A stretch of DNA of 64,000 nucleotides from JADLCX01 sp964630785 (GTDB lineage: Bacteria > Planctomycetota > Phycisphaerae > Phycisphaerales > UBA1924). The stretch covers positions 65,294 through 129,293 of the forward strand of contig CAZVZG010000014.1 of the NCBI GenBank assembly GCA_964630785.1, written 5' to 3'. The position numbers were made by a program, and so were the translations under genes. The notes beneath the pieces are model-generated. The model made no database searches and was not told the origin of the DNA. It worked only from the letters and a program-made list of their open reading frames with translations. Below are positions 16,766-26,900 of the stretch, one piece after another (the first letter of the stretch is position 1; each line of letters begins with the position of its first letter).

Positions 16766-18217
16766 ATGGCTTCCTGTTCGCGCGTGTTTCGTCGTGCCAC
16801 GGCCCTCAGTGCGGGGGCGGTGATGCTGGCCGCGTTGGCTGGGCAGGCCGCGGGTCAACCCGCCCCGGGTGAATGCTGCCGGCCGTGGGACAACGGAGCC
16901 TACGACGAGGGCGGGGCCCAGATGAGCCAGACCGGTTACGACCTGAACTGGCAGCAGTTCGGACGGGTGACCTTCGACGACTTCTGGCTGTGCGAAGGCA
17001 GTGTCTACAAGGTCAACCATCTGCGCGGGGTGATCTGCACCAACTCGCTCGTGCCCAAGGCGATCGTGGCGATCTCCCGCGACTGCAACGGCCTGCCCGA
17101 CGTCATGCCCTCGGGGGTCGTGGCGTACGCCGACTCGGTGCCGGTGGACACCACCGATCTGCCCCTGGGAACCGCGTGCCGCACGGGGACCGTCACGATC
17201 ACCGACACCGGCCAGGTCAACGCCGACGGACTGAGGGTGCTCATTGTCGAGGCCGATTTCACCGGGCTTTGGCTCAAGGGCGGGAGCTACTGGGTGTCGT
17301 TCGTCGGGTACAGCGGCAACGCCGACCCGCTCGACGAGTTCTTCTGGGGCTTTGCCGGAAACGGCGTGGTGAAGGGGCGTCCGGGCGTGTTCTACAACAG
17401 CGCCGACGGCTCGCTCACCGACGTGGACCGGCTGTGCTGCGGATGCACCGACTTCGCGTTCTGCGTCGAGGCCGAGCAGTGCAAGATTCTGCTCGATAAC
17501 GGCGGCCCGGACCTGGCGGTGCGGGCGCCGTCGCTGGCGACGCCGGGCTCGACCTTCCGCGAGTCGCGCGCGGCCGATGATGTGGTGATCGCCAACTGCG
17601 AGGACCGGCGGCTGTGCTTCGTCGAGGGCTACCTGCTCACCAACTGCGACCCGCCGCGGATCAAGCTCAACGTGTGGGACAACGATTGCAAGCTGCCCGC
17701 GACGTTCGCGCCGCCGGCGGTGTTCGAGTCGCAGTGCGTGACGGACACCGGCACGGGCATGATCGTGGACGGGCAGGAACTCAAACTCTACCGGGCGCGG
17801 TTCTGGGACATGCGGGCGATCGACGGCTCGCCGTTTGTCCTTCAGCAGGGCAAGAACTACTGGTTCAGCGTGTACGGCGTGGGCAACGGGTCGCAGGCGC
17901 AGGTCGCCTACGCCCTGGGCGCCGATCGTTGCGACCTGAACTGCGCGGGCCGCACGTCGCACTTCAACCAGGCGGCGGTCTCCGGGCGCGGCGTCGGACG
18001 CACCGACGCCTCGTGGATCCCGGTCTCACAATACAGCGGCTCGCCGTTCGACCTGGCGTTCTTGGTGGCGACCGACGAGGTGCTGCCGGAGATGTTCCGC
18101 CAGCCGATCCTCATGCCGCCGATGGACCCGTGCCCGGCCGACACTGACCGCAACGGCACGGTGACGCTGCAGGACCTGTTCGGCTTCCTGAACGCTTGGT
18201 TTACGGGCTGCCCGTGA
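16766..18217 (+). CDS. Secreted protein with GC-type dockerin-like C-terminus
   Basis: The 483-residue protein starts at ATG 16766, with AAAGGAG nine bases before. A signal peptide (residues 1-30, ending in AGQPAPG) is followed by two related halves. Each contains CC or CxC pairs, a DDFWLCEG- or DDVVIANCE-like strand, a LKLYRARFWD- or LRVLIVEADF-like strand and a NYWFSVYG or SYWVSFVG strand. This indicates an internal duplication of a disulfide-bonded beta domain. The tail CPADTDRNGTVTLQDLFGFL plus NAWFTGC matches the GC-type dockerin-like tail of Phycisphaerae: a calcium-loop-like DxDxNG segment and a terminal Gly-Cys. It is probably surface-attached. The biological role is unknown. Confidence 0.8.
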   Translation: MASCSRVFRRATALSAGAVMLAALAGQAAGQPAPGECCRPWDNGAYDEGGAQMSQTGYDLNWQQFGRVTFDDFWLCEGSVYKVNHLRGVICTNSLVPKAIVAISRDCNGLPDVMPSGVVAYADSVPVDTTDLPLGTACRTGTVTITDTGQVNADGLRVLIVEADFTGLWLKGGSYWVSFVGYSGNADPLDEFFWGFAGNGVVKGRPGVFYNSADGSLTDVDRLCCGCTDFAFCVEAEQCKILLDNGGPDLAVRAPSLATPGSTFRESRAADDVVIANCEDRRLCFVEGYLLTNCDPPRIKLNVWDNDCKLPATFAPPAVFESQCVTDTGTGMIVDGQELKLYRARFWDMRAIDGSPFVLQQGKNYWFSVYGVGNGSQAQVAYALGADRCDLNCAGRTSHFNQAAVSGRGVGRTDASWIPVSQYSGSPFDLAFLVATDEVLPEMFRQPILMPPMDPCPADTDRNGTVTLQDLFGFLNAWFTGCP

Positions 18218-18222
18218 TCATT

Positions 18223-18236
18223 GGCCCGCGCGGGCC
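18223..18236. repeat. Perfect 14-bp palindrome between convergent genes
   Basis: GGCCCGCGCGGGCC lies in the 31-bp gap between the stop codons of the dockerin-tailed gene (plus) and the methyltransferase gene (minus). Its position fits a bidirectional transcription end, but there is no T-run on either side. Confidence 0.4.
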
Positions 18237-18248
18237 GTCCGCGGGTGT

Positions 18249-19898
18249 TCAGCCCGGAACCCGTTCGTAGAGCGAACCGAGTTCAAGCACTTCGCGATCC
18301 GAACGCTCAAACGCACGCCCTTGGGTCATCGCCGAGCGGACCATCGACCGTATTCGGCGGATAGCCTCTGATTTCCTGTCACTGCCAACCCAGTGAGGGT
18401 ACGGCAGCCGCTCGAAATCCTTGGACTGGATGTTCCGCGTGTGGTTCAGCACCTCTTTGAGTATCCGGGTACAAAGCCCCGTGAGGCACCAGCCGAGCAC
18501 AAACCACAACTCGTCGGGATCGATCCCATCGCGGAGGAACGCGCACGGGGCGCCGCTGTCGAGGATGTATCCGCCGGGCAGGTAGCGGATGTTCAGTGCC
18601 GGGGCGATGAGCTGCCAGGACAAGCCCTCGCGCATGAAATACGGCATGCCGCCCACCCCGTGCAAGTACCAGTTCCCGTTCTTCTTGAAGGTCTTGACTG
18701 CATCGCCGTCGTCGCGCCAGAACACCGCCCAACGCGCCGGTGCGAACACGATGTCGCTGCACGCCTTGTTGTAATAGCAATAGTCGGGGTGAGGGAGCTC
18801 AATCCGCCTCGGAACATCGAGCGGCGCCACGTCAACGTTCCTTTTCGTCGCCCCAGCCCGTTCAAGCCGGGTGATCTCGGCGATGCGCGAGTCCGGGAGA
18901 TGGCCAAGTCGAGCCCGATCTCGCTCTCGCTGCAGGGTAATCGGCTCCTGGCGGAACGCGAATTCGTAGGGCTCCGTGATCCAGCCGGCCGAAATATCTC
19001 GCACGAAGAGATCGTTCCGTCCAATAGTCATCCCGCTGGACGCGACCATGATGTCGCCGAGCATCGGCCCCTTGAACAATGGAGCTAGGGAATCGGAGAT
19101 TTGCCAAGAGCGGTTGCCGGTCAGGTTAATCGTATCGCGATGGAGAACCCCTCCGTCGATGTTGAGCGACTCCGTGTGACCGGCTTTCTCAAAGTCCAGG
19201 ACGACCATCGGCTGTGAGGTTTCGTCGGAGAACTCGCGAACTGTTCGGACTGCCACCCGGCCGCGATTGAGGAGGAACTCTCGCAGGCCCTTCATCGTCG
19301 GGATAGTCAGGAACGTGTCGCTGCAGATGAAGCGCAACCGCCCGCCGGGCCGCAGCATTTCCACCGAGCGAACGATAAAAAAGCTGTACGTCTCCTTCTT
19401 GATCTTCAGGCCGTCGCGTTCGCCGTAGCGACCGTCGAGTTGATCTTGAATTCTGGGTTCGATCGTGCCGCCGAACGGAGGGTTGCCGACGATCAAGTCG
19501 AAAAGCCTCGGGCTCTCGAACAGCGAGCCATGGGCGGGCGGCCCCTGAAAGTCAGTCACGAAGAAGTCGCCGCAGACGAGGTTGTGCTCCGACGGCAACG
19601 TCCCCCAACGAGCCTCGATTGCCCCCAACAATCGCGGATGCGCATCGTGATCGATCTCGATGGTAAACACGTTCTCGGTGAGCACTCGATGAAGACGCTG
19701 GGCTTTCGAGCCCTCGCGGAGCTCCATGAACCGCTCGATCAGCGGAAGGACGAACGCACCATCGCCCGCGCTGGGTTCAAGCACCGCGGACTCGGCAGTG
19801 AGCGGCAAGTCCGACACGAGGCTGCGGGCGAGCGGGACAGGCGTGTAGAACCGACCGAGTTGGCGTTTGCGCTCCCGTGCGGTCTTAGTCTGACTCAT
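18249..19898 (-). CDS. Type II DNA N6-adenine methyltransferase
   Basis: The 549-residue protein starts at ATG 19898. Motif order is that of gamma-type adenine methyltransferases: FYTP (17-20, motif X), LEPSAGDGAF (about 40-49, SAM-binding motif I), VGNPPFGG with NPPF at 139-142 (motif IV, catalytic), then RPGGRLRFICSDTFL. The C-terminal half is the target-recognition part. It should transfer a methyl group from SAM to adenine in a specific site and so protect DNA from the nuclease encoded just upstream. The gene overlaps the nuclease gene by 14 bp. GC is lower than in neighbouring genes (about 62% in one 60-base line checked), consistent with transfer. The recognition sequence cannot be read by eye. 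Confidence 0.88.
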   Translation of the reverse strand: MSQTKTARERKRQLGRFYTPVPLARSLVSDLPLTAESAVLEPSAGDGAFVLPLIERFMELREGSKAQRLHRVLTENVFTIEIDHDAHPRLLGAIEARWGTLPSEHNLVCGDFFVTDFQGPPAHGSLFESPRLFDLIVGNPPFGGTIEPRIQDQLDGRYGERDGLKIKKETYSFFIVRSVEMLRPGGRLRFICSDTFLTIPTMKGLREFLLNRGRVAVRTVREFSDETSQPMVVLDFEKAGHTESLNIDGGVLHRDTINLTGNRSWQISDSLAPLFKGPMLGDIMVASSGMTIGRNDLFVRDISAGWITEPYEFAFRQEPITLQRERDRARLGHLPDSRIAEITRLERAGATKRNVDVAPLDVPRRIELPHPDYCYYNKACSDIVFAPARWAVFWRDDGDAVKTFKKNGNWYLHGVGGMPYFMREGLSWQLIAPALNIRYLPGGYILDSGAPCAFLRDGIDPDELWFVLGWCLTGLCTRILKEVLNHTRNIQSKDFERLPYPHWVGSDRKSEAIRRIRSMVRSAMTQGRAFERSDREVLELGSLYERVPG

Positions 19899-20601
19899 CG
19901 GCAAACCCCAGAGTGATTTGATTGATCGCGTGGTCCGGCGTTGCCTTGTATTCAGCGATCGCTTTCTCAAACGTTGCGATCGTTCTTTGCCGGTTCTGGA
20001 TGAGCCGCCGGTTGCCGTCCCTGAGCATCTCGAACAGCCGATCGATCTTCCGGATCATGGGCGTGGGAGAGGCACAATGACCGCCCTCGATCGCCCCGAA
20101 GAACTTCTCTTCAAGCAGCATCATCTGGCCCGGACCGTCGTCGTATGTCGCGTACTCCAGGTGCTCCAGTAGGTCCACGAGAAACACCTTCGGACGCACA
20201 ATCTTGGCCAACTCAAACTTCACGAATAGCAGGTAGTACGAGTCGACTTGATCATTGAGCAGTGATCGGAGCAGCTTCTTCAACGAGACCAAGTTGGGCT
20301 GTCCGTTCGCGCCGGAAACTCCGGTCTTCACGTTGATGGGATTGAAAATCCCATTACTCTTCAGCCAGACGTCGCCCATGGACCGGGCACGCGCCTCGCC
20401 TCCCTTTCCCGTTTGGAACCGAGTCACGAAATGGACATCCAGCAACTCGGTCGTTCGCTCATCTACGAAGTCGGCCATGCGGTGGCCACGTTCCTTCCCC
20501 CGCGTCAGCACCAGGAACACATCGTCCTTCGCTGCCTTTTCCTGCCACATCGTGAGCGTGAGTTCAGTGATCCGCTTGCTGGTCTGGGAATCGATGGCCA
20601 T
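19885..20601 (-). CDS. Putative type II restriction endonuclease
   Basis: The 238-residue protein begins at ATG 20601 (MAIDSQTSKRITELTLTMWQ), with GGAG about 11 bases upstream. The frame is open to 20718 but that stretch lacks a better site. I do not recognise a close family. The segment GDVWLKSNGIFNPINVKTG has the D...NxK spacing of a PD-(D/E)xK nuclease core (D77, N90, K92), with Asn in place of the usual acidic residue. It overlaps an adenine methyltransferase gene by 14 bp, the standard layout of a restriction-modification pair. It would cut unmethylated DNA at the site protected by the methylase. The call rests mostly on the neighbour and the weak active-site pattern. Confidence 0.7.
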   Translation of the reverse strand: MAIDSQTSKRITELTLTMWQEKAAKDDVFLVLTRGKERGHRMADFVDERTTELLDVHFVTRFQTGKGGEARARSMGDVWLKSNGIFNPINVKTGVSGANGQPNLVSLKKLLRSLLNDQVDSYYLLFVKFELAKIVRPKVFLVDLLEHLEYATYDDGPGQMMLLEEKFFGAIEGGHCASPTPMIRKIDRLFEMLRDGNRRLIQNRQRTIATFEKAIAEYKATPDHAINQITLGFADESD

Positions 20602-20907
20602 TCGCGGTCGCGCTCCGTGCGGAAGCATCAAGAACATCGACAGCAGGGTAGCCGGAGCTTGTGCTATCCGCAAGCCTGGTGTGAGAGAGGCGGCATGGCA
20701 CCTCATCGGTGCTGACAACAGCGGGAAGGCCCTCCGCTGCCCTCCGGATTGACGATCACCTTCAGATCACCCTGTGGACCCGGGGAAGAGACCTCGAACC
20801 CGATCCTGTCCCGCATGTGACTGACGACCTGACCAACGAGCATGACCACACCGTCAACTTCGACGCCGCGGGCCGGCTCGTCGGCACGACAGACGGAATC
20901 AGCTCTC
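20602..20907. other. Gap between restriction gene and giant gene, 306 bp
   Basis: No clear gene is seen. The minus strand has a 46-codon open stretch ending at 20703, beginning MLVGQVVSHMRDRIGFEVSS, with plausible codon use and no start signal. The plus strand also has an open frame over the same bases. One of these may be a gene remnant; neither has family support. Confidence 0.4.
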
Positions 20908-23900
20908 TCACCCGCCGATCGTTCCGGTGAAGTTTCCCGGCCCGGGGTTCTGCGTCGTTGACGCGACGCCGACCACGCCGCGCTTGGGGTGGTGGCCGAT
21001 GTCGGTCGGTGAGTCGCCGAGCCAGAGCACGGTGGGCGTGCCGTTGAGCGTGATCGGCCGGGCGAGCTGGTCGGTCCATTCCGGATCGCTCGGCCGGACC
21101 AGCCCGAGCTCGCCGGCGGGCTCGATGAGGAGTTGGTCGGCGCCCGAGCCGCGTCCGAGCGTGAGCAGGGCCCCGATGAGCGCGTCGGTCGGGTTGCGAA
21201 CGACGGTCGGGAACGAGCCGATGAACGGCGTGAGGTACTGGTTGAACTGATCGACCCAGTCGATGAGCCGGTCGCCGGTGGTGTTGCCGATGAGCCGGTC
21301 GAGCCCGCCTCCGCCGAAGGCGAGGTCGGGCTCGGCGAAGGCGCCCGAGTCGGCGCCGAAGTTGCGGCCGGCGTTGGTCTCGAGGTTGTCGTCGGCGTTG
21401 AGCACGTCGTCGCCCATGCCGCCGAAGAGGCGGTCCTGGTTGGTGCCGCCGACGAGCCAGTCGTGCCCATTGTCGCCGAAGAGCTGGTCGCGCCCGTCGT
21501 CGATCCGCGAGCCGGCCTGGGTGGCGTCGAAGTTGAGGAAGAAGTCGGCGATCTTGCGGAGGCCGGTGCCGGGGTCGAACACCGTGAAGCGGCGGAGGCT
21601 CGGCGTGTAGACGAGCGTGGGCCGGTCGGCGCCGATGTTGTAGAACGCGGCCATCGCCTCGGCGCCGGAGACCGAGTCGATGCCCGCGCCGGCGTGGATG
21701 AAGTCGTCGCCCAGGCCGCCGTAGACCACGTCGGCCCCGCCCTGGGTGTCGGCGAGCAGGCGAGCGAACTTCTGCAAATCGCCCGCGGCGAAGATGGTCG
21801 CCGAGAACACGCCCGGCGCGGAGACCGTTTCCGGAGCGTTGGCGTCGATCCCGTAGAGCGGCTCCGCCACGCCGTTGCGTGCCGTTGAGAGCAACGCGTC
21901 GTCGCCCGCGATGCCGTCGCTGCCTGTTCCGCCGTAGATCCAATCGTCGCCGACGCCGCCGAAGAGGTCGTCGTCCTGGCCGTCGCCGTAGAGCGTGTCG
22001 TTGCCGGTCATGCCGTAGACGGTGTCGTCGCCGGCCTCGGCGCGGATTTCGTCGGCCGAGCCCGTGCCGCCGACGCCGGGGGTGTAGTCGAGCATCACGA
22101 TGCCGCGCGGCAGCAGGCGCATGTTGGGGTCGGCGGAGTAGTTGTCGTAACCGAAGGTGAGGAACGCGCCGCCGGAGTCCACGAGGCGGAAGATGTCGGC
22201 GTTGTCGCCGGCGATGAAGTCGCTGTCGAGGGCGTGGCCGCCCGCGGTGGTCTCGCCCGGGTCGTTGCGATCGGTGCGGTCGCCCGCGCCGCCGAAGATC
22301 AGGTCGGCGCCGTCCATGCGCTGCTCGGCGGCGGTGAGCCCGAAGAGATCGGAGCTGCCGCCGACGATGTCGTCGCGCCCGAGGTCGCCCCAGATCGAGT
22401 CGTTGCCGCCGTTGCCCTCGATGTAGTCGTCGCCGTCGTTGGCGGGGCTGGCCGAGGCGATCGGCTGGCCGGTGACGGTCGGGTTGGAGAGCAGTCCGTC
22501 GCCGCGGAGCGTGTCGCGGCCGAGCTGGCCGAAGATCATGTCGTCGCCGCCGCCGCCGGCGATCAGGTCGTCGCCGAAAGTGCCGGGCGCGGCGGCCGCG
22601 TCGTGGTTGAGGAGCGTGACGAGGCGGGTGATCGCGCCGCGCGGGTCGGTGTGGGCGTCGGCGGTCACCTGGAGCGTGCCGTCGGGCAGGTAGATGGCCC
22701 CGGCGATGAGCGAGCGGTAGCGGGTCGAACCGCCGGCAACGCGGACGATCGCCGCGTTGTCGCCGGCGATCACGTCGTCGCCCGCGCCTCCGTCGATGCG
22801 GTCGCTGACGCCTGGCGTCGCGTCGAGCTCGTCCACACCGTCGGCGACGTTGTGGCCGCCGATGAGGTCGTCCTGACCCGCCTGTCCGAAGAGCAGGTCG
22901 TCGCCTTGCTGGCCGAGAACGATGTCGTCGCCCGAGCCGGCGAAGACGGTGTCGGCCGCGCCGCCGTCGGCGCTCGCGGTGAAGATGGCGGTGAAGTTGG
23001 CGTTGGCGGGCAAGGAGAAATCAAATCGCCCGTGGTCGCCGAAGACGGTGTCGTTGTCGGCTCCAGCGTCGATGGTGTCGGAGCCGGTGCCACCGATGAC
23101 GCGGTCGTCGCCCGCGCCGGAGTTGATCTGGTCGTCGCCGCCGGCGTTGGGGTCGGTCGCTTCGATGAGCGTGAACGCGCCGCCGTTCAAGAGGGCTCGC
23201 CCGTGGTCGCCGAGCACGGTGTCGTTGCCGGCGCCGAGCGTGAACGTGTCCGCCCCGAGCCCGCCGAAGGCCAGGTCGTTGCCGCCTGCGAGGGCGGGTG
23301 CGCCCGGAACGGTGAAGGCCGGGTTTGCATCCGAGCGCGAGGAGATGACGTCGCCACCGCCGAGCGACGGGTTGACGGTCTGGGCGACCGCCCAATCCGA
23401 GCCCGTGTCGAGCACGCCCGGCGCTCCGCCCGACTGGGTAAGCAAGCCGTGATCGCCGAAGACGATGTCGTTCCCGTCGCCGGGGTTGATGGTGTCGGCG
23501 CCGACGAGCGCGAAGTCGTCCATGCCGGGCGTGCCGGTGGTGCGGATGGTGGTGATGGCCGCGACGCGGTCGAAGTCGAAGCCGCTGTCGCCGAAGATGA
23601 CGTCGTCGCCGCCGCCGCCGCCGAGAATGTCGGCCCCGGAGCCGCCGGCGATGCGGTCGTTGCCGCTCGAGCCGAGGATGGTGTCCGTCCCCGGCCCGCC
23701 GTAGAACGTCGCGCCCTGGGCCGAGGCCGAGGCGTCGATGACGTCGTTGCCGGGCGTGCCGCTGTGCGTGACGCTCGCGGAGGTGTCGCCGAAGACGACC
23801 AGGATGGCGCCCGTCGCCGCGGGCGCGGTGAGCGAGAAGTGATCGTCGCCGCCGTTGCCGCGGAAGATCGTTGTGCAGGCGTCGGCGACGCTGCTGATCT

Positions 23901-26900
23901 GGAGGTTCTCGCGTCCGGAACCCAGCGTGGCCTCGACGATCTCGAGACGGCGGTAGCTGATGCCGCCGGGTGTGGTCTGGTCTTCCTGAGTCAGGTCGCC
24001 GCCCATGCCCAGGCCCGAGAGCGTGTGGACGTCGAGCCCGGCTCCGCCGTCGGGCCACACGGCCGCGGCCTGCGCACCGGAGGCGTCGGCGGTCGCGTCG
24101 GTGTCGAGGATGTCGAGCGTGTCGCGGTCGGTGGGGGCCTCGCTGGTGGACATGCTGCCGGCGTTGGGGGGCAGGCGCATGTCGGTCTCGCCCGGGAGCA
24201 TGATCGCGCCGGGTATGCCGAAGATGGAGGGATCGCCCGGGCCGCCCTCGAGCAGGATCGGGCCGGCGATGCGCCCGAGCACCAACGGACGGTCGGTCTC
24301 GCCCGGGGCCTGACCGGTGATGAAGAACCGGTCGCTGCCCGCGCCGCCGAAGATGGTGGTGCGGAGGTTGCCCGGCGTGCCGAGCACGTAGACCGTGTCG
24401 TCGCCGTCGCCGGCGTGGAGCTCGAGCGTCTCGACGGCGGTGAAGTGGATCATGAGGCCCGAACCGCTCACGCCGTCCTCATCGACGACGAAGGTGTCGC
24501 CGAACTGGGTGCCCAGCACGCGCACGGCGTCGAGGCCGTCGCCGCCGTTGATGTCGACGTTGGCGTTGGTGGCGTACTCGATGAGGTCGGCGCCCGCGCC
24601 GCCCGAGACGCCCGCGTTGCCCCCCGACGTGCCGGAGAGCGCAAAGGCGCGGACGGTGAAGGTGTCGTTTCCGCCCTCGCCGTTGAGCTGCACGTCGGCG
24701 ACGTTGCGGAAGACCACGAGTGTGTCGTTGCCCTCGCCGGCGTTGACCGTGAGCGGCGCGGACGCACCGTTGCTGACGTAGCCGACGACGGGGTCCGACT
24801 GACCGGTCGGGGTCAGGTCGATGCCGCTGGTGGTGAACTCATCACCCGTCGCCACGCGCGGCGGCGTGCGCTCGGAGCCGAAGACCTGGCCGATCTGGAC
24901 CAGGTCGCGGCCGCCGCCGGTGTTGATCGTCGCGGCGATGGTGTTGTCGTCGGTGACAACCGTGTCGTCGCCGAGGAGCGTGTTGACGGTGAGGCCGCCC
25001 TCCAGGGCGGTGTTGTAGTTGACGCGGTCGCTGGTTCGGTACCCGGTGTCGCCGCGGATCGCCGGGAAGGCCGCGACGAAGTTCGGGCGGAGCAGCATCG
25101 TGTCGCCCACACCGCCGAGGTTCGAGCCGTAGACGCGGAGCGAGTCGGAGCCGTCGGCCGCGCCGCCGGAGTCAGCGATGTTCACGAGCATCCCGGCGTT
25201 TCCGAACATCGTAACGATGTAGGTGTCTCCGCCGAGCCCGCCCGCGAGATCGACGTGACCGTGGAACTGCTGCCCGACCTGGGTGAGCACGCCGTTGATG
25301 CGGACCTTGCCGTCCACGTCGCCGACGGCCAGGATGTCGCCCTGTGCGCCGCCGGTGAGGCTCGCGGCCTCGAAGATGCCGTGCAGGCTCTCGAACTCGG
25401 AGACGGTGGAGTACTGATCGCCGAAGGTCGATCGTGAGGCTGTAGTGACCGCACCGACGATGAACGTCTGGTCGGTGATCCGCAGGTCGGCGTTTCGGGC
25501 CTCGACAAGCGTGTCGGCGCCGCCGGCATCGGCGAAGGTGTCCACGCCGAGCCCGCCGGTGAAGGTGTCGTTGCCGACCCCGCCGTCGAGCGCGTCGTTG
25601 AATGGAGTACCGGTGAGCGTGTCGTTGTCGGCGTCGCCCGCGATGGTCAGCGCGGCCAGATCGGTCGCGACCGCCGACGCGTTGATGGTGTCGTTCCCGC
25701 TCGCGCCGTGGATGGTCACGGCGTCGCCGTCGGCGCGGATCGAGTTGAAGACCTTGAAGCGGATGACCGCCGAGTCAGAGTCGTCGGGCACATTGATCGC
25801 GAGCATCTGCTCGGTCGAGTCGGCGTCGCCGTCGAGGTCGAGCGTGTCGGGTCCCGTGGCCAGGTTCATGGTGTCGCCGGAAGACGTGCCCGCAACGGTG
25901 AGCAGGTCGGCGTCGTGGTCGCTGGCCACCACGCGCCGGGTGACCGTCCGGCCATCGACCGTCTGGGTGGTCGTCATGCCGGTGTCGTACTGGCTGAGGT
26001 CGGCGATAACCTTGCGGATGCCGGAGCCGACAAGGTCGGCCAGAGAGATGTCGTCGGCGCCGCGCTCGCCGGTGAGCGTGAGCACCATGAAGTTGGACGA
26101 TGTGATCGTGTCGAACGGCGAGCCCGAAGCGTTGAGCCGCTTGACGAGGAACCCCGTTGCCGCACGGTCGACCCGCACACGATCGGCGCCGAAGGTGAAG
26201 ATGACCTGCAGAGCATTGACCCCGGCGCCGCCGTTGAGCGTCACGCCGGGCTCAGACCCGGAGTTCCAGGTGATGGTGTCGTCGTCGGCGCCGCCGTCAA
26301 CCGTGCCGCCCGCACCGGACACCGCGATGTAATCGGCGCCCGCGCCGCTCTGGATGTTGACCGTGCCGGTGGTGCGCACGATGATCGTGTCGTTGCCGTC
26401 GTCGCCGGTGACGGTGACAGGCACGCTCAGGGGCACCGCGCCGTTCAAGCCGCGGGCACCATCGCGCCCCGCGAAGAAGTAGTCGTTGCTGCCGGCAAAG
26501 TTGCCCACAATGCCCGTCACGTTGTCGTACACCTGGGTGATACCGAAGCCGCTCACGCGGATCTTCTGACCGGCGTTGGTGCCGGCGCCAATGGCCTCGA
26601 CGGTGTATTGCTCGACCGTCTCGCTCTCGCTGAGGTTGCGGTACTGCCCGAGGTCGCCGACATTGAGGTAGAGGGTGCCGCCGGAGGTCGGCGCGGCCCA
26701 GCCGTTGTCGCTGCCTGGCCCGGCCAGACGCGGCGGGGGCGGCGGGGACTGGAAGTCGAGCGTGCCGAGGCTGAACGTGCCCCCAACTTCGCCGATGGGC
26801 CAGCCGAAGTCGGCGTAGACGTACACAGTCATCTCGTGAGTGGAGCCGTTGTAGTTGAAGTCGCCGCCGGCGCCGAGGCTCACGCCGATGAACTCGCCCC

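Noticed and set aside
20703..20907. Minus-strand 46-codon open stretch MLVGQVVSHMRDRIGFEVSS
   Set aside because: Plausible codon use but no start signal, no family, and an equally open plus-strand frame. Kept only as a note in the gap entry.
22234..25437. Long plus-strand open frame (1067 codons) opposite the giant gene
   Set aside because: It mirrors the GC-rich RTX codons in the other strand; its protein is low-complexity Val/Ala/Arg/Glu without domains. The minus frame is the coding one.
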